Shown: positions 1 to 8,987 of the stretch, piece by piece
How the letters are laid out: every line of letters starts with the position of its first letter
Position numbering within the stretch: the first letter of the stretch is position 1
From: Hormoscilla sp. GUM202
GTDB taxonomy: Bacteria; Cyanobacteriota; Cyanobacteriia; Cyanobacteriales; Desertifilaceae
DNA length: 32,745 bases
NCBI GenBank assembly: GCA_005518205.2
Contig: RFFC02000017.1
Coordinates: forward strand, 91,875 to 124,619
Direction: 5' to 3'
Translations under genes and position numbers: made by a program
Notes under the pieces: model-generated
What the model was told of the DNA's origin: nothing
Database searches by the model: none
The model's input: only the letters and a program-made list of their open reading frames with translations

Positions 1-629
1 GAGGGTAATGTACCGCTCAGGGAATTCTGGGCCAGGCCGAGCTGTCGCAAATTGCCGAGCTCGCTATATTCAGAGGGGACGGTACCGTGAAAGTCGTTCT
101 TGGATAGGCCGAGGAACTGCAAGTCGCTGATGGAGACGATCCAAGAGGGGAGCGTACCGCTCAGGGAGTTGTTGTACAGGCCGAGGTCTTGCAAGTTACC
201 GAGCGAACCTAACTCAGAGGGGATGGTACCGCTCAGGGCGTTACTTTGCAGGCGGAGTTTTTGCAAGTTGCTAAGGTCGCCTAACTCAGAAGGGAGCATG
301 CCGCTCAGGTTGTTCCTGTTCAGCTCGATTTTCGTCACCCGACCTTCTTCTACCGTTACTCCATGCCAGTCTGAGACAACCTCAGCAGGGGGGGGAGTTT
401 CGCTGCTGAAGTCCCAGCCTGTCTTCTTTTTCCAATTGGACCCATTCGTACTGGTATAGAGAGCCCGAAGGGCTGCATAATCATTGACATCGAGCAAGTC
501 ATTCTCCTCAGAAGTACTGGGTACTCGAGCCAGAAATGCTTCTAATTGTGACAACGTCAGTATGTCTTTTTCGTCCATCCCACGCAATTGGTTGAGATCG
601 TTGGTCTTGCTGATTTGATGATTATTCAT
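1..629 (-). CDS. Leucine-rich-repeat protein, N-terminal part (runs off the window)
   Basis: The reading frame is open from the ATG at 627-629 to the window edge, so the C-terminus is not seen. The first ~50 residues are polar and unfamiliar. Next comes the cap that usually precedes bacterial plant-type LRRs (ALYTSTNGSNW, then DWHGVTVEEGRVTKIEL). After it are LRRs of about 24 residues with the pattern NxLSGTLPSELGxLxNLQ. No hydrophobic signal peptide is visible. It lies downstream of, and on the same strand as, a paralogous LRR-RTX gene ending at 893. The cap is nearly the same in both, so the two look like tandem paralogues. The role is probably surface or extracellular protein-protein binding, inferred from the family. 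Whether it also ends in RTX repeats cannot be told here. Confidence 0.85.
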   Translation of the reverse strand, partial: MNNHQISKTNDLNQLRGMDEKDILTLSQLEAFLARVPSTSEENDLLDVNDYAALRALYTSTNGSNWKKKTGWDFSSETPPPAEVVSDWHGVTVEEGRVTKIELNRNNLSGMLPSELGDLSNLQKLRLQSNALSGTIPSELGSLGNLQDLGLYNNSLSGTLPSWIVSISDLQFLGLSKNDFHGTVPSEYSELGNLRQLGLAQNSLSGTLP

Positions 630-639
630 TTCTGAATTC

Positions 640-892
640 CTCAAAGAAAATTTACTACTTATCAATTGTCTCAATGCTAATCCTATCTTAGGATTTTTTT
701 ACAACTAATCTGCTTAAGAAATTCTTAAGGATGCGTTACGTTGCGCTCTCAAAACCGGACCGCATCATGTCCAGAGACGCCAAGCTCTCGGACACGAACT
801 GCTAAATAAAACCAATCCTTCACTGCCTATGGAAAACACCTAAACAAATCACACCTCAGCGGTCAAAGAGTCCAGGGAGAACCTTGCTATAA
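640..892. other. Intergenic gap between the two LRR genes, with palindromes
   Basis: No gene is visible. An almost perfect palindrome with 8-bp arms (CTTAAGAA, one base, TTCTTAAG) lies near 713-729. A second small inverted repeat near 765-797 (TGTCCAGAGAC...GCTCTCGGACACGA) also occurs inside the MITE near 14891-14947. Either could act as an RNA hairpin between the genes, but no clear rho-independent terminator with a T tract follows the stop at 893. Confidence 0.5.
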
Positions 893-3800
893 TTAAACAA
901 AGTCAGCCCCATTAATAAGCCCATCATCAATTCCCGACAAAAATGCCAAGTCTTCCTCCGAAAAATTGCCATCACTTAGAGCCTTAATGGAAGTCCCACC
1001 ACGTACCTCATCATAGGCAATTTCTAAATCCCGCTTAAAATCCAAACCTTCTAGATGGATTTTGTCCGTGCTATCCTCAAAGTCCCGGATGGTATCCCCT
1101 TTCTTCTCGGTGACATCGTCATAATGCGCCATGTCCCGGGCCAAGACGAAGGTATCGTTTGAGGCACCGCCGATGAGGCTGTCAACTCCATCACCCCCGT
1201 TGAGGATGTCGTTTCTATTACCTCCGATGAGGGTATCGCCTCCACTTCCGCCATAGAGGCTGTCGTTTCTATCGCCTCCGATGAGGCTATCTTCTCCACT
1301 TCCGCCTATGAGGGTGTCGTTTCCATCGTGGCCTGTGAGGCGATCGTTGCCCCCGTGTCCGTAGATGCGATCGTTTCCATCACCCCCCCGTGAGTAATTG
1401 TCCCCTGGTCCTCCTTGGACCTCGTAACCGCCAACGATGTCGATCTTGCTTTCTTTGAAATCGCTGAGTTCGCTGAACGAGACGATCTCCGAGGGGAGCG
1501 GACCGTACAAGGAGTTGTTGTTGTGGAGGTATAAGTAACTCAAATTGGTGAGGTTACCTAATGAAGAGGGGATCGTACCGCCCAGGGAGTTGTTGTACAG
1601 TTCGAGCGTTTGCAAATTGCTGAGCTCACCTAACTCAGAGGGGATGGTACCACTCAGGTTGTTCTCGTACAGTTCGAGCGTTTGCAAATTGCTGAGCTCA
1701 CCTAACTCAGAGGGGAGCGTACCGCTCAGGTTGTTCCAGTGCAGGACGAACTCTTGCAAATTGCTGAGCTCACCTAACTCCGAGGGGATCGTACCGCTCA
1801 GGTTGTTTTCCAGGACTAGCTTTTGCAAATTGCTGAGGTTGCTTAACTCAGAGGGGATCGTACCGCTGAGGCGGTTCGTTTTCAAGTCGAGGACTTGCAA
1901 ATTGGTGAGGGAGCCTAACTCTGAGGGGATGGTGCCCGTCAGGTTGTTTTTCAGAACGAGCTCTTGCAAATTGCTGAGGGAGCCTAACTCCGAGGGGAGC
2001 GTGCCGTAAAGGCGATAGCTCTTGGCCAGGTTGAGGACTTGCAAATTGCTGAGGGAGCCTAACTCAGAGGGGAGTCCACCTCGAAGGCGGTTCGTTTCCA
2101 AGTCGAGGACTTGCAAATTGCTGAGCGAGCCTAACTCAGGGGGGATGGTACCGCTCAGGGAGTTGACGTTCAGTTCGAGGACTTGCAAATTGCTGAGCTC
2201 ACCTAACTCGGAGGGGATCGTACCAGTCAGAGAGCTCCCCAGGCCGAGCTCTTGCAATTTGCTGAGGTCGCCGAACTCCGAGGGGATGGCACCGCGAATG
2301 CGGTTCTCGTCCAGGTTGAGGACTTGCAAATTGCTGAGGGAGCCTAACTCAGAGGGGAGCGTACCGCTCAGGGAGTAGTTGTAGGACAGGTCGAGCTCTT
2401 GCAAATTACTGAGCGAGCCTAACTCAGAGGGGAGTCCACCTCGAAGGCGGTTCTTTTCCAAGTCGAGGACTTGCAAATTGCTGAGGGAGCCTAACTCGGA
2501 GGGGATCGTACCGGTCAGAGAGTTCCCGTCCAGGCCGAGCTCTTGCAAATTGCTGAGGGAGCCTAACTCAGAGGGGAGCGTACCGCTCAGGTTGTTCCAG
2601 TGCAGGTCGAGCGCTTGCAAATTACTGAGGGAGCCTAACTCAGAGGGGAGCGTACCGCTCAAGGAGTAGTTGTAGGACAGGTCGAGCTCTTGCAAATTAC
2701 TGAGCGAGCCTAACTCAGAGGGCAGCGTACCGCTCAGGGAGTAGTTCCAAGACAGGTCGAGCTCTTGCAAATTACTGAGCGAGCCTAACTCAGAGGGCAG
2801 CGTACCGCTCATGGGGTAGTTGTAGGACAGGTCGAGCTCTTGCAAATTACTGAGGGAGCCTAACTCAGAGGGGAGCGTACCGCTCATGGGGTAGTTGTAG
2901 GACAGGTCGAGCGCTTGCAAATTACTGAGGGAGCCTAACTCAGAGGGGAGCGTACCGCTCAGGGAGTGGTTGTAGGACAGGTCGAGCGCTTGCAAATTAC
3001 TGAGGGAGCCTAACTCAGAGGGGAGCGTACCGCTCAAGGAGTAGTTGGAGGACAGGTCGAGCTCTTGCAAATTACTGAGCGAGCCTAACTCAGAGGGGAT
3101 CGTACCGCTCAGGGAGTTGAAGGACAGGTCGATTTTCGTTACCCGTGAGCCCGCTACCGTGGTCGGGGTCGAGCTGACAATCGCTTGTCAACCCTCCCTT
3201 TCGGAACCGTGCTTGCGACTTTCATCGCACACGGCTACTGGGTAGTTGGCCCTTTGTCATAGGTAGGTTTTTTTACTAGGGATTTCTCCCCTTGACCCTT
3301 ACCACTCCTCTTTTCGCCCCTTACCCGCCGATTGACGGTCAAACATACCTCTAAGGGTTCCGTGCTTTGTTAGGGGTACTCATTGCCGTGGCTTCCAACT
3401 ATCACCGTCCTATGTCAGCATATCCGCAGGCATTACCCCGGGCATTGGCTTTTTAGGACATCCCTCTCCTCGTGGCTTGCGCAAAACATCTAACTTGTCC
3501 TACTTCCTACTGAGTAGGACAGCACACGAGAAGTTATTTCGTTCCTTGGTCTCATTTCTCGATGCTTTTAGGTCCCTACTATACCCCGGGAGTTATTCGA
3601 GTACGATGCTAACCAGGAGTGACGGTTAACACTAACTACCATTTCCCTTTTGGGCCAGCGTAATAGCCTTATTCCGCTGGTTCTGGATGACGAGGCTTAC
3701 ATAAGTTTGCTTGTTCTAACCATGAGCATCTGTCCTCGTGGCGTCACCGGTTCAGGCTACCAGCTATCCTACATTTAAGTCCTTGCGGAGCACCGAGGTG

Positions 3801-4096
3801 ATGTTACTCCTCAGCACTAAGGACCGGTGTCACCCCCGTACCTGGGGGAGGGGAATTAAACCCCCATGAGTACCAAAGTTATCCGGCTAATGGAACCGGA
3901 CCCGACTTTTACCATTGCTGATTTACGCCGGAACGAATCGCACCACTCCATGCCAGCCCTTAACAACACTAGCATCGGGGGGAGTTTCGCTGCTGAAGTT
4001 CCAGTTTTTCCAGCCTGTATTGTTCTTCCAGTTCTCCCCATTCGTACTGGTATAGAAAATCTTCAGGGCACGATAAGCAGTTGTCTCTATTTTCAT
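893..4096 (-). CDS. LRR-RTX repeat protein, split by a group II intron (exons 3944-4096 and 893-3166)
   Basis: Exon 1 (51 codons, ATG at 4094-4096 with an in-frame stop just upstream) encodes the LRR cap YTSTNGENW...GWHGV. Exon 2 continues PTTVAGSRVTKIDL, and the join reads in frame to the stop at 893, giving about 808 residues. I count 23 LRRs of 23-25 residues of the plant-specific type (LxGTLPSELGSLSNLQ). Repeats 2-7 are nearly identical. About eight or nine RTX-like nonapeptides follow (GGDGNDRIYG style), then an acidic tail. RTX repeats bind calcium and are typical of type I secreted proteins, which fits the lack of an N-terminal signal. A secreted calcium-dependent adhesin is the likely role (inference). 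The paralogue at 1-629 has about 50 extra N-terminal residues, so exon 1 may be truncated upstream. Without splicing only the internal frame from about 3070 would be read. Confidence 0.82.
3167..3943 (-). ncRNA. ORF-less group II intron 1 (about 777 nt)
   Basis: On the minus strand the element begins with the group II 5' consensus GTGCG at 3943. It ends with a domain V-like hairpin (AGCCGTGTGCGATGAAAGTC..., about 3197-3231) and a domain VI-like hairpin ending in CAGCTCGACC. No maturase or reverse transcriptase ORF is present. Removing it joins GGAGTG to CCGACC and keeps the LRR gene in frame. A hexamer CACTCC at 3616-3621 (minus strand) pairs exactly with the last six exon bases and sits at the same place as the matching hexamer of intron 2, so it is probably EBS1. 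The exact 3' end is uncertain by a few bases. Splicing would need a maturase from elsewhere (inference from other ORF-less introns). Confidence 0.85.
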
Positions 4097-4154
4097 TTCT
4101 TATTTACCGAATAAAAAATTATTTGTTATCCCGGGTCTTCCTGGGGGAATGCCC

Positions 4155-4235
4155 TGGTGCATCTCATATTTGCGTCGCCGCAGCGGAGGGGGCCCGGAGC
4201 GTGCAGGGGCTAGATTACAAAAGTGAGATGCACCC
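4155..4235. repeat. Inverted pair of the GGTGCATCTCA end motif, 81 bp
   Basis: GGTGCATCTCA at 4156-4166 faces TGAGATGCACC at 4224-4234, giving 11-bp perfect inverted repeats around a GC-rich core. The same motif recurs at 8098, 8701 (variant), 8798 (variant), 11621 and 15283, often at the edge of a broken gene. This may be a MITE-like element or a solo remnant of insertion-sequence ends. The right copy ends two bases before the transposase ATG. Confidence 0.5.
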
Positions 4236-4236
4236 C

Positions 4237-4926
4237 ATGAAATGTCCCAGATGTGGTTCTGAAAACATCAATAAAAATGGTCACCGACGCGGCAAACAGA
4301 ATTGAATTTGTAAAGATTGTCGTCGCCAGTTTCTCGAACATTATTATCCGCGCGGTTATTCAGAAGATGTCAAGAAAAATTGTTTGACAATGTACGTTAA
4401 TGGCAATGGATTTCGAGGTATTGAAAGGATAACTGGTGTCAGCCATAATACTCAAATTGATTGGGTAAAACAGGCAGCTAAAGAATTACCGTCAATCCCT
4501 GAAAACTACGATATTCCGGAGGTTGCAGAAATTGACGAGTTGCATACTTATGTCAATAAAAAAAAGAATAAAAAGTGGCTATGGACAGTCGTAAATCATT
4601 TCAAGCCAGGGATTATAACATGGGTATTAGGCGATCGTTCTGCAGAAACTTTTAAGCCTATGTGGGATATTATAAAATGTTGGCAATGCTTTTTATACGT
4701 TACTGATGGATGGCCTGTTTATCCAATGTTTATTGAATATATTGACCATATAGTCAGCAAAACCTACATGACCCGTGTTGAATGTGAAATAGGTCGATTA
4801 AGACATTATCGAGCTGGATTAAAAAGAAAAACATTATGTTACTCAAAGTCCGAAGAAATGTTGAGGCTTTCAATTAAGTTATTATTGCACTATCTACGTT
4901 ATAATTCTGTACCGGTACCTATTTAA
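4237..4926 (+). pseudogene. IS1-family transposase with an in-frame nonsense codon
   Basis: Read through the TGA at 4303-4305, this is one frame of about 229 codons. The N-terminus is the InsA-like zinc finger (CPRCGS...NKNGHRRGKQN, stop, ICKDCRRQF). A helix-turn-helix region follows (FRGIERITGVSHNTQIDWVK), then the InsB-like catalytic half (VAEIDELHTYV, VTDGWPVYP, SKTYMTRVECEIGRLRHY). The family normally has an aromatic residue where the TGA stands. The motif usually read as VEGEN is VECEI here, so the DDE glutamate region also looks altered. I see no clear right terminal repeat after 4926. The copy is probably dead, unless TGA readthrough occurs. Confidence 0.85.
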
Positions 4927-4940
4927 ATCATCCCGTAATT

Positions 4941-5483
4941 GTGCAACGCCAACCCCATTTGTGCCATCAGTTAGCAGACGATCGGGTTTATCGGGTGGCG
5001 ATGACCACTCATTCGGGTTTCTATCGCTACGATCTGGGCGATCGGGTGCGGGTGCGAGGATGGTTTGGGCAAACTCCCCTATTAGAATTTATCGGACGGG
5101 CAGGGTTAGTTAGCGACTTGTGTGGGGAAAAACTGACAGAAGATTTTGTCTTAACTCACCTGCCTATTCCATCCGGTTTTGCCATGTTAGCACCCTCACT
5201 TCAAGAAAAACCCCATTACGTCCTGTTTCTGGATGGGGCGGAGTATGATGAGGAAGGGGCGATCGGCCTCTCCCGACAATGCGATCGGGCCTTAGCAGAA
5301 AATCCTCAGTACCAGTATGCCCGTGAGTTGGGACAGTTGGGAGAGTTAGTGGCCCGTCGGGTAGAAAATCCCATGGCCCGTTATATTCAGCATGCCCTAG
5401 AACGGGGACAGCGGTTGGGAGATATTAAACCACCGGCGTTGCGCCCAGAAACAGATTGGGAAGAAAAGTTCATATTTTTATAA
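4941..5483 (+). pseudogene. GH3-superfamily acyl-adenylating protein, C-terminal fragment
   Basis: The segment YRVAMTTHSGFYRYDLGDRVRV...LEFIGRAGLVSDLCGEKLTE is the characteristic GH3 block in which the adenylate-forming domain passes into the C-terminal domain. GH3-family proteins usually have 500-600 residues; only about 180 remain. The frame is open a little further upstream but runs straight into the IS1 transposase end, so the N-terminal two thirds were lost with that insertion or a linked deletion. Bacterial GH3 proteins are presumed to make acyl-amido conjugates, but the substrate here is unknown. The GTG at 4941 is merely the first possible start in the fragment. Confidence 0.8.
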
Positions 5484-5525
5484 TTGATTGAGAAATTAAC
5501 AACTGACCGCGATCGAAGAGGTACT

Positions 5526-6167
5526 ATGACTAAATTGCAGACAATACTCCCGACTGATACCTGGGTTGTAGCCCCATGGGATGAATATATCCAGATGATA
5601 GACGATCGCCCAAAAGCTAAGGGCTATTATCGCAACGGACGTATGAGGATAGAAACGATGCCAATTGGTCCCAACCATGCCAAATCTCATGGAATTATTA
5701 TATTTGCGGTTAACCTATTCTGCACGCTCAAAAATATTCCCTTCAACGGACTGGATAACTGTAGCTACCGGAAAGCAGGAGTACGGGAGTGTCAACCAGA
5801 TGTATCTTATTACATTGGAGAACGGGCCCAATTGGCACCCACAGGAACTGCTATCGCTTCCCTCGATCGAGATTTACCTCCTGATTTAGCCATTGAAATT
5901 GCCGATACAACTCTTGCTGACGATATCGGCGAGAAAAGATTGCTATATGAGGAGCTATAAGTGGCAGAATACTGGGTAGTCGATGTGCAATCATCAGATA
6001 TAATTGCCTTTACCATTATCGCTAACAATGGCAGTCAGCGAATTACTCAGTCTCGGGTTTTACCAGGGTTGACTATTGCCATGTTAGCATCAGCGTTAGA
6101 ACTCAGTCGCACACAAAATAAAGCCCAGGTATGTGCTTGGTTATTGGCCCAATTTCAACAATTATAA
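5526..6167 (+). pseudogene. Uma2-family (DUF820) protein interrupted by an in-frame TAA
   Basis: The frame from the ATG at 5526 (AGAGGT upstream) reads MTKLQTILPTDTWV... with the Uma2 core: a QPDVSYYIG region and PPDLAIEIADTTLADD followed by a K (EKRLLYEEL), as in PD-(D/E)XK-like Uma2 folds. A TAA at 5958-5960 interrupts exactly where the family reads LGVAEYWVVDV. The same frame continues without shift as VAEYWVVDVQSSDI to the stop at 6167. The joined length, about 213 residues, fits the family. Either it is a nonsense pseudogene or two polypeptides are made, using the GTG directly after the stop. Uma2 proteins are very abundant in cyanobacteria and their function is unsettled. Confidence 0.83.
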
Positions 6168-6182
6168 TCGACAACAAAAGTC

Positions 6183-7400
6183 ATGATTGAGAAACTTCGC
6201 CTGGAACGGTTTAAGAATTTTCAGGATGCCGAACTGATTCTCGGACCTTTTACTCTGTTAGTAGGAAGTAATGCTTCTGGTAAAAGTAATCTGCGGGAGG
6301 CGTTTCGCTTTCTGCACGGGATGGCCCGGGGCGATCGCCTGACCTCGGTCTGGCGGGGAATTCGGGGTGGTGGGCGGGAGATTGCTTTCTGCGGTGCCTC
6401 AACCTTTGCCCTTGCGGTTGATTTTACCATTAAAGACGAGCAAGCAGAAAGGAAAGCTACCTACAGGATAGAAATTGACCCGGGGATAGATGGTAAAGAG
6501 TCGCGAGTCCTCTCGGAACGGTTAACTTTCTGGGCACCAGAAGAGGCGATCTTTACCTCTACCATGCCAGTCAAAGATGACCCCGACTCTCTCGGGTTTA
6601 TTGTCGAGTATGCTGGCGATCGAAGTCAACCTTATCGAGGGTCAAATAAGTATTCTCTCCTTTCTCAAGTGGTGTCTGACGTGCAGATCTCGCCCCAGTG
6701 CCGGCAAATTGCATCCAGGGCAATTTCCGCTTTAGGGATGATGAGATTTATTGATTTCCACCCAGAGGCCATGGGGATGCCTTCTGTCCCGGGACAAACG
6801 ACCTTGGGAGACAAGGGAGAAAACCTCTCTTCTATATTCCAGGCAATTTGCCAAAAACCCGAAATGAAAGAGGCATTGATTCAATGGTTCCAAGCATTAA
6901 CGCCGATGACGGTCACGGATTTGGAATTTCCTGTTGATGAGAGTGGTAGAATTTTGCTTACCTCCATCGAAGAGAACGGACATAAGACATCTATTGACAG
7001 CTTTTCGGATGGTACCTTGCGCTGTCTGGCAATGGTGGCCGCCCTTCTCGGTCCTCAACCTGCTAATTTCTATTTCTTTGAAGAACTGGAACTCAGCATT
7101 CATCCCACTTGCTTGCACCTCCCCATCCAATTAATTGAGCGCCAAGTTATTAAGCGCAACATCCAAGTGGTAGGAACTACCCAGTCATCCCAGTTAATCA
7201 GACTCTTAAATTGGCGTTCCTGGGAATACTCTTCCGTAACCTATCGCCTCCCCGATCGATTTGATGCCCAAATTCAACGGATTATTGACATTCCCGACGC
7301 CAAGCGCCTGATGGACAAATATAATCTAGCACGCCTGCACGAATCTGGGTGGTTGGAAAATACCATGTACTTCCTAGCAGATGAGGAGACAGAGGATTGA
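6183..7400 (+). CDS. ABC-type AAA ATPase (RecF/OLD-like), first gene of a two-gene unit
   Basis: The protein has 405 residues. The start MIEKLRLERFKNF is the classic RecF/SMC-like N-terminal strand. Walker A is GSNASGKSN (28-36). An ABC-signature-like stretch is SFSDGTLR (273-280). A Walker B-like segment is NFYFFEELE (295-303) followed by LSIHP, and a TTQSSQLI switch region (332-339) follows, where related proteins have THS. This layout is typical of single-chain ABC ATPases of the AAA_15/AAA_21 type found in OLD, Gabija and PARIS-like defence systems and in DNA-repair proteins. Its stop overlaps the TTG start of the next gene by 4 nt, so the two are translationally coupled. A defence role is inferred from architecture only. 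Confidence 0.88.
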   Translation: MIEKLRLERFKNFQDAELILGPFTLLVGSNASGKSNLREAFRFLHGMARGDRLTSVWRGIRGGGREIAFCGASTFALAVDFTIKDEQAERKATYRIEIDPGIDGKESRVLSERLTFWAPEEAIFTSTMPVKDDPDSLGFIVEYAGDRSQPYRGSNKYSLLSQVVSDVQISPQCRQIASRAISALGMMRFIDFHPEAMGMPSVPGQTTLGDKGENLSSIFQAICQKPEMKEALIQWFQALTPMTVTDLEFPVDESGRILLTSIEENGHKTSIDSFSDGTLRCLAMVAALLGPQPANFYFFEELELSIHPTCLHLPIQLIERQVIKRNIQVVGTTQSSQLIRLLNWRSWEYSSVTYRLPDRFDAQIQRIIDIPDAKRLMDKYNLARLHESGWLENTMYFLADEETED

Positions 7401-7981
7401 GGGTACTTATCATTACAGAGGATTTCCGTAACGATCAATATATACTCCAGCCGATTATTATGGCAATGATGAAGGCCGTAGGAAAACCGAAAACTCAGGT
7501 AGAAATTTGTCGAGATCCGCTGTTAGGAGGGGTTACTGAAGCCTTAAAATGGGAACGAATCGAGGAAATTATCGATGGGAATCGGGGTCAGGTCGATATT
7601 TTCTTGCTTTGTGTAGACAGAGATGGTCGGGAAGGGAGAAAAATGGCACTCGATCGGATCGAGGAACAAGCGGCTAATATTTTAGCCCCAGACGAGTTAT
7701 TTTTAGCGGCAAATGCGTGGCAGGAAATAGAAGTATGGGTGTTAGCGGGTCATAATTTGCCTGCTGATTGGAATTGGCAAGCAATTCGCAATAAAGTGAA
7801 TCCTAAAGAAACTTATTTTCTGCCCTTCGCCGAACAGCGAAACGCGATAAATCAGATTGGTGAAGGCAGAAAATTACTTGCTTCGGAAGCAGCGCGACGA
7901 TATAATCGCCTGCGCCAACTTTGTCCTGAAATTGCCGATCTGGAAAACCGAATTCGTGCTTGGATAGAAGGAAACACGTGA
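7397..7981 (+). CDS. TOPRIM-like partner protein (DUF4276-type)
   Basis: The protein has 194 residues and starts at TTG 7397, inside the stop region of the ATPase gene. The N-terminus RVLIITEDFRND gives an acidic residue (E8) at the end of strand 1. FLLCVDRDGREG gives a D74-x-D76 pair. Glu followed by DxD is the TOPRIM nuclease/primase signature, and small TOPRIM-like DUF4276 proteins are commonly encoded next to AAA_21 ATPases. The C-terminal half (NAWQEIEVWVLAGHNLP) resembles that family as well. With the ATPase it forms a split OLD-like arrangement. Confidence is moderate on the exact family and lower on the role. Confidence 0.75.
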   Translation: MRVLIITEDFRNDQYILQPIIMAMMKAVGKPKTQVEICRDPLLGGVTEALKWERIEEIIDGNRGQVDIFLLCVDRDGREGRKMALDRIEEQAANILAPDELFLAANAWQEIEVWVLAGHNLPADWNWQAIRNKVNPKETYFLPFAEQRNAINQIGEGRKLLASEAARRYNRLRQLCPEIADLENRIRAWIEGNT

Positions 7982-8190
7982 GTCAATTAGCTATCAGTGG
8001 CGCCGGATTCCTTGAGATAGGCGATCGAATTATCGCCCATTTCCAGGAGTGCGGTCAACACCAGTTGATAAAGACAAGTTCGGAGGGCCCTCCCGTGGGG
8101 TGCATCTCACTTTCCCACGGGCGAAGCATTTGGACTGGATATTTGTTTATTAATGACTCATAATGTCGCTCAAATGCTTCTTGGTTGGGG

Positions 8191-8428
8191 TTTGAGACCT
8201 CTCGGTTGGGGTCTCAAACCTCTCGGTTGAGGTTTGAGACCTCTCGGTTGAGGTCTCAAACCTCTCGGTTGGGGTTTGAGACCTCTCGGTTGAGGTCTCA
8301 AACCTCTCGGTTGGGGTTTGAGACCTCTCGGTTGGGGTCTCAAACCTCTCGGTTGGGGTTTGAGACCTCTCGGTTGGGGTCTCAAACCTCTCGGTTGGGG
8401 TCTCAAACCTCTCGGTTGAGGTTTGAGA
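8191..8428. repeat. 21-bp tandem array with an alternating 7-bp segment
   Basis: Twelve heptamers lie exactly 21 bp apart, separated by a constant-orientation 14-mer, CCTCTCGGTTGRGG. The heptamer is TTTGAGA (F) or its reverse complement TCTCAAA (R), in the order F R F R F R F R F R R F. Because the 14-mer begins with CCTC or CC and ends with GAGG or GG, every F-R or R-F neighbour can fold into a hairpin with a 9-bp stem, or an 11-bp stem and 6-nt loop where the 14-mer ends in GAGG. There are no spacers, so it is not a CRISPR array. Confidence 0.9.
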
Positions 8429-8560
8429 CCGGTGTGGACCGGTGTGGTCTTGCGCCTTTTGGCAACCGTTCACCGTTTTCTGTGAAGAGTTCTCCACTAA
8501 TACAACGGTCTGCATGACCACACGGGTGTAGTCAAAAGTGGTTGATAGAACGGATGGGTG

Positions 8561-8613
8561 CGATCCTATTGTAGGGGCGAAGCATTGCGGCAAGAAAATT
8601 TGATACCCACCTA
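8561..8613. repeat. Dispersed 53-bp repeat, copy 1
   Basis: CGATCCTATTGTAGGGG through GATACCCACCT matches 9817-9868 with one visible mismatch (GGGCGAAG against GGGAGAAG). It contains the GAAGCATTGCGG palindrome half whose complement follows at 8622. The second copy lies just after the truncated WD40 gene. Confidence 0.8.
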
Positions 8614-8615
8614 CA

Positions 8616-8820
8616 ATTAATGTTCCGCAATGCTTCGCCCGGTCCCCACCCCGATCGCCCCCCGATCGCCCCCCGAACAGTCCCCACCAGGGTGCCTCTC
8701 GGGTGCATCTGAGATCTTGCACCATTAATGTTCCGCAATGCTTCGCCCGGTCCCCACCCCGATCGCCCCCCGAACAGTCCCCACCAGGGTGCCTCTCGGG
8801 TGCATCTGAGATCTTGCACC
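8616..8820. repeat. Tandem duplication (108 bp and 97 bp copies)
   Basis: Copy 1 at 8616-8723 and copy 2 at 8724-8820 both start ATTAATGTTCCGCAATGC and end GAGATCTTGCACC. They differ mainly by an extra GATCGCCCCCC unit in copy 1. Each contains the GGGTGCATCT motif. A recent slippage or recombination duplication is likely. Confidence 0.85.
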
Positions 8821-8917
8821 ATTCTCGATTAGTCTCCTAGCCCGCCGTGGGTCAAACCCACGGCTAATAGCTTAAGTGGGTTAAAACCCACTGGAAGCCT
8901 TGTAGAGAAAGGGTTTA

Positions 8918-8987
8918 GTTGCATTCGTAGGGTGGGCGCCGCCCACCACTCGTGGGTGTGGTATTTTTTTACCAACTGGTGCAAGAT
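8918..8987. repeat. Interspersed repeat with ATTTTTTTACCAACTGGTGCAAGA-type core, copy 1
   Basis: A GC-rich hairpin (GGTGGGCGCCGCCCACC) is followed by TGTGGTATTTTTTTACCAACTGG. The same composite appears inverted at 12821-12895 and direct at 31710-31780, with a shortened form near 30473-30498. It has no coding capacity and looks like a small non-autonomous repeat family. Confidence 0.75.

Noticed and set aside
1545-2669. Plus-strand frames rich in CKLLREPNSEG
   Set aside because: They are antisense to the LRR coding repeats and periodic for that reason only.
3856-4114. Small frames on both strands across the intron/exon 1 border
   Set aside because: They cover the group II intron 5' end and the exon 1 codons in other frames.
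8191-8428. Possible CRISPR array
   Set aside because: Units are 21 bp with no unique spacers and no cas genes nearby.
8150-8725. 191-residue minus-strand frame with TPTERFETPTERSQ repeats, and plus-strand counterparts
   Set aside because: It exists on both strands because the 21-bp period is a multiple of three. The non-repeat part runs through duplicated intergenic repeats and resembles no protein.
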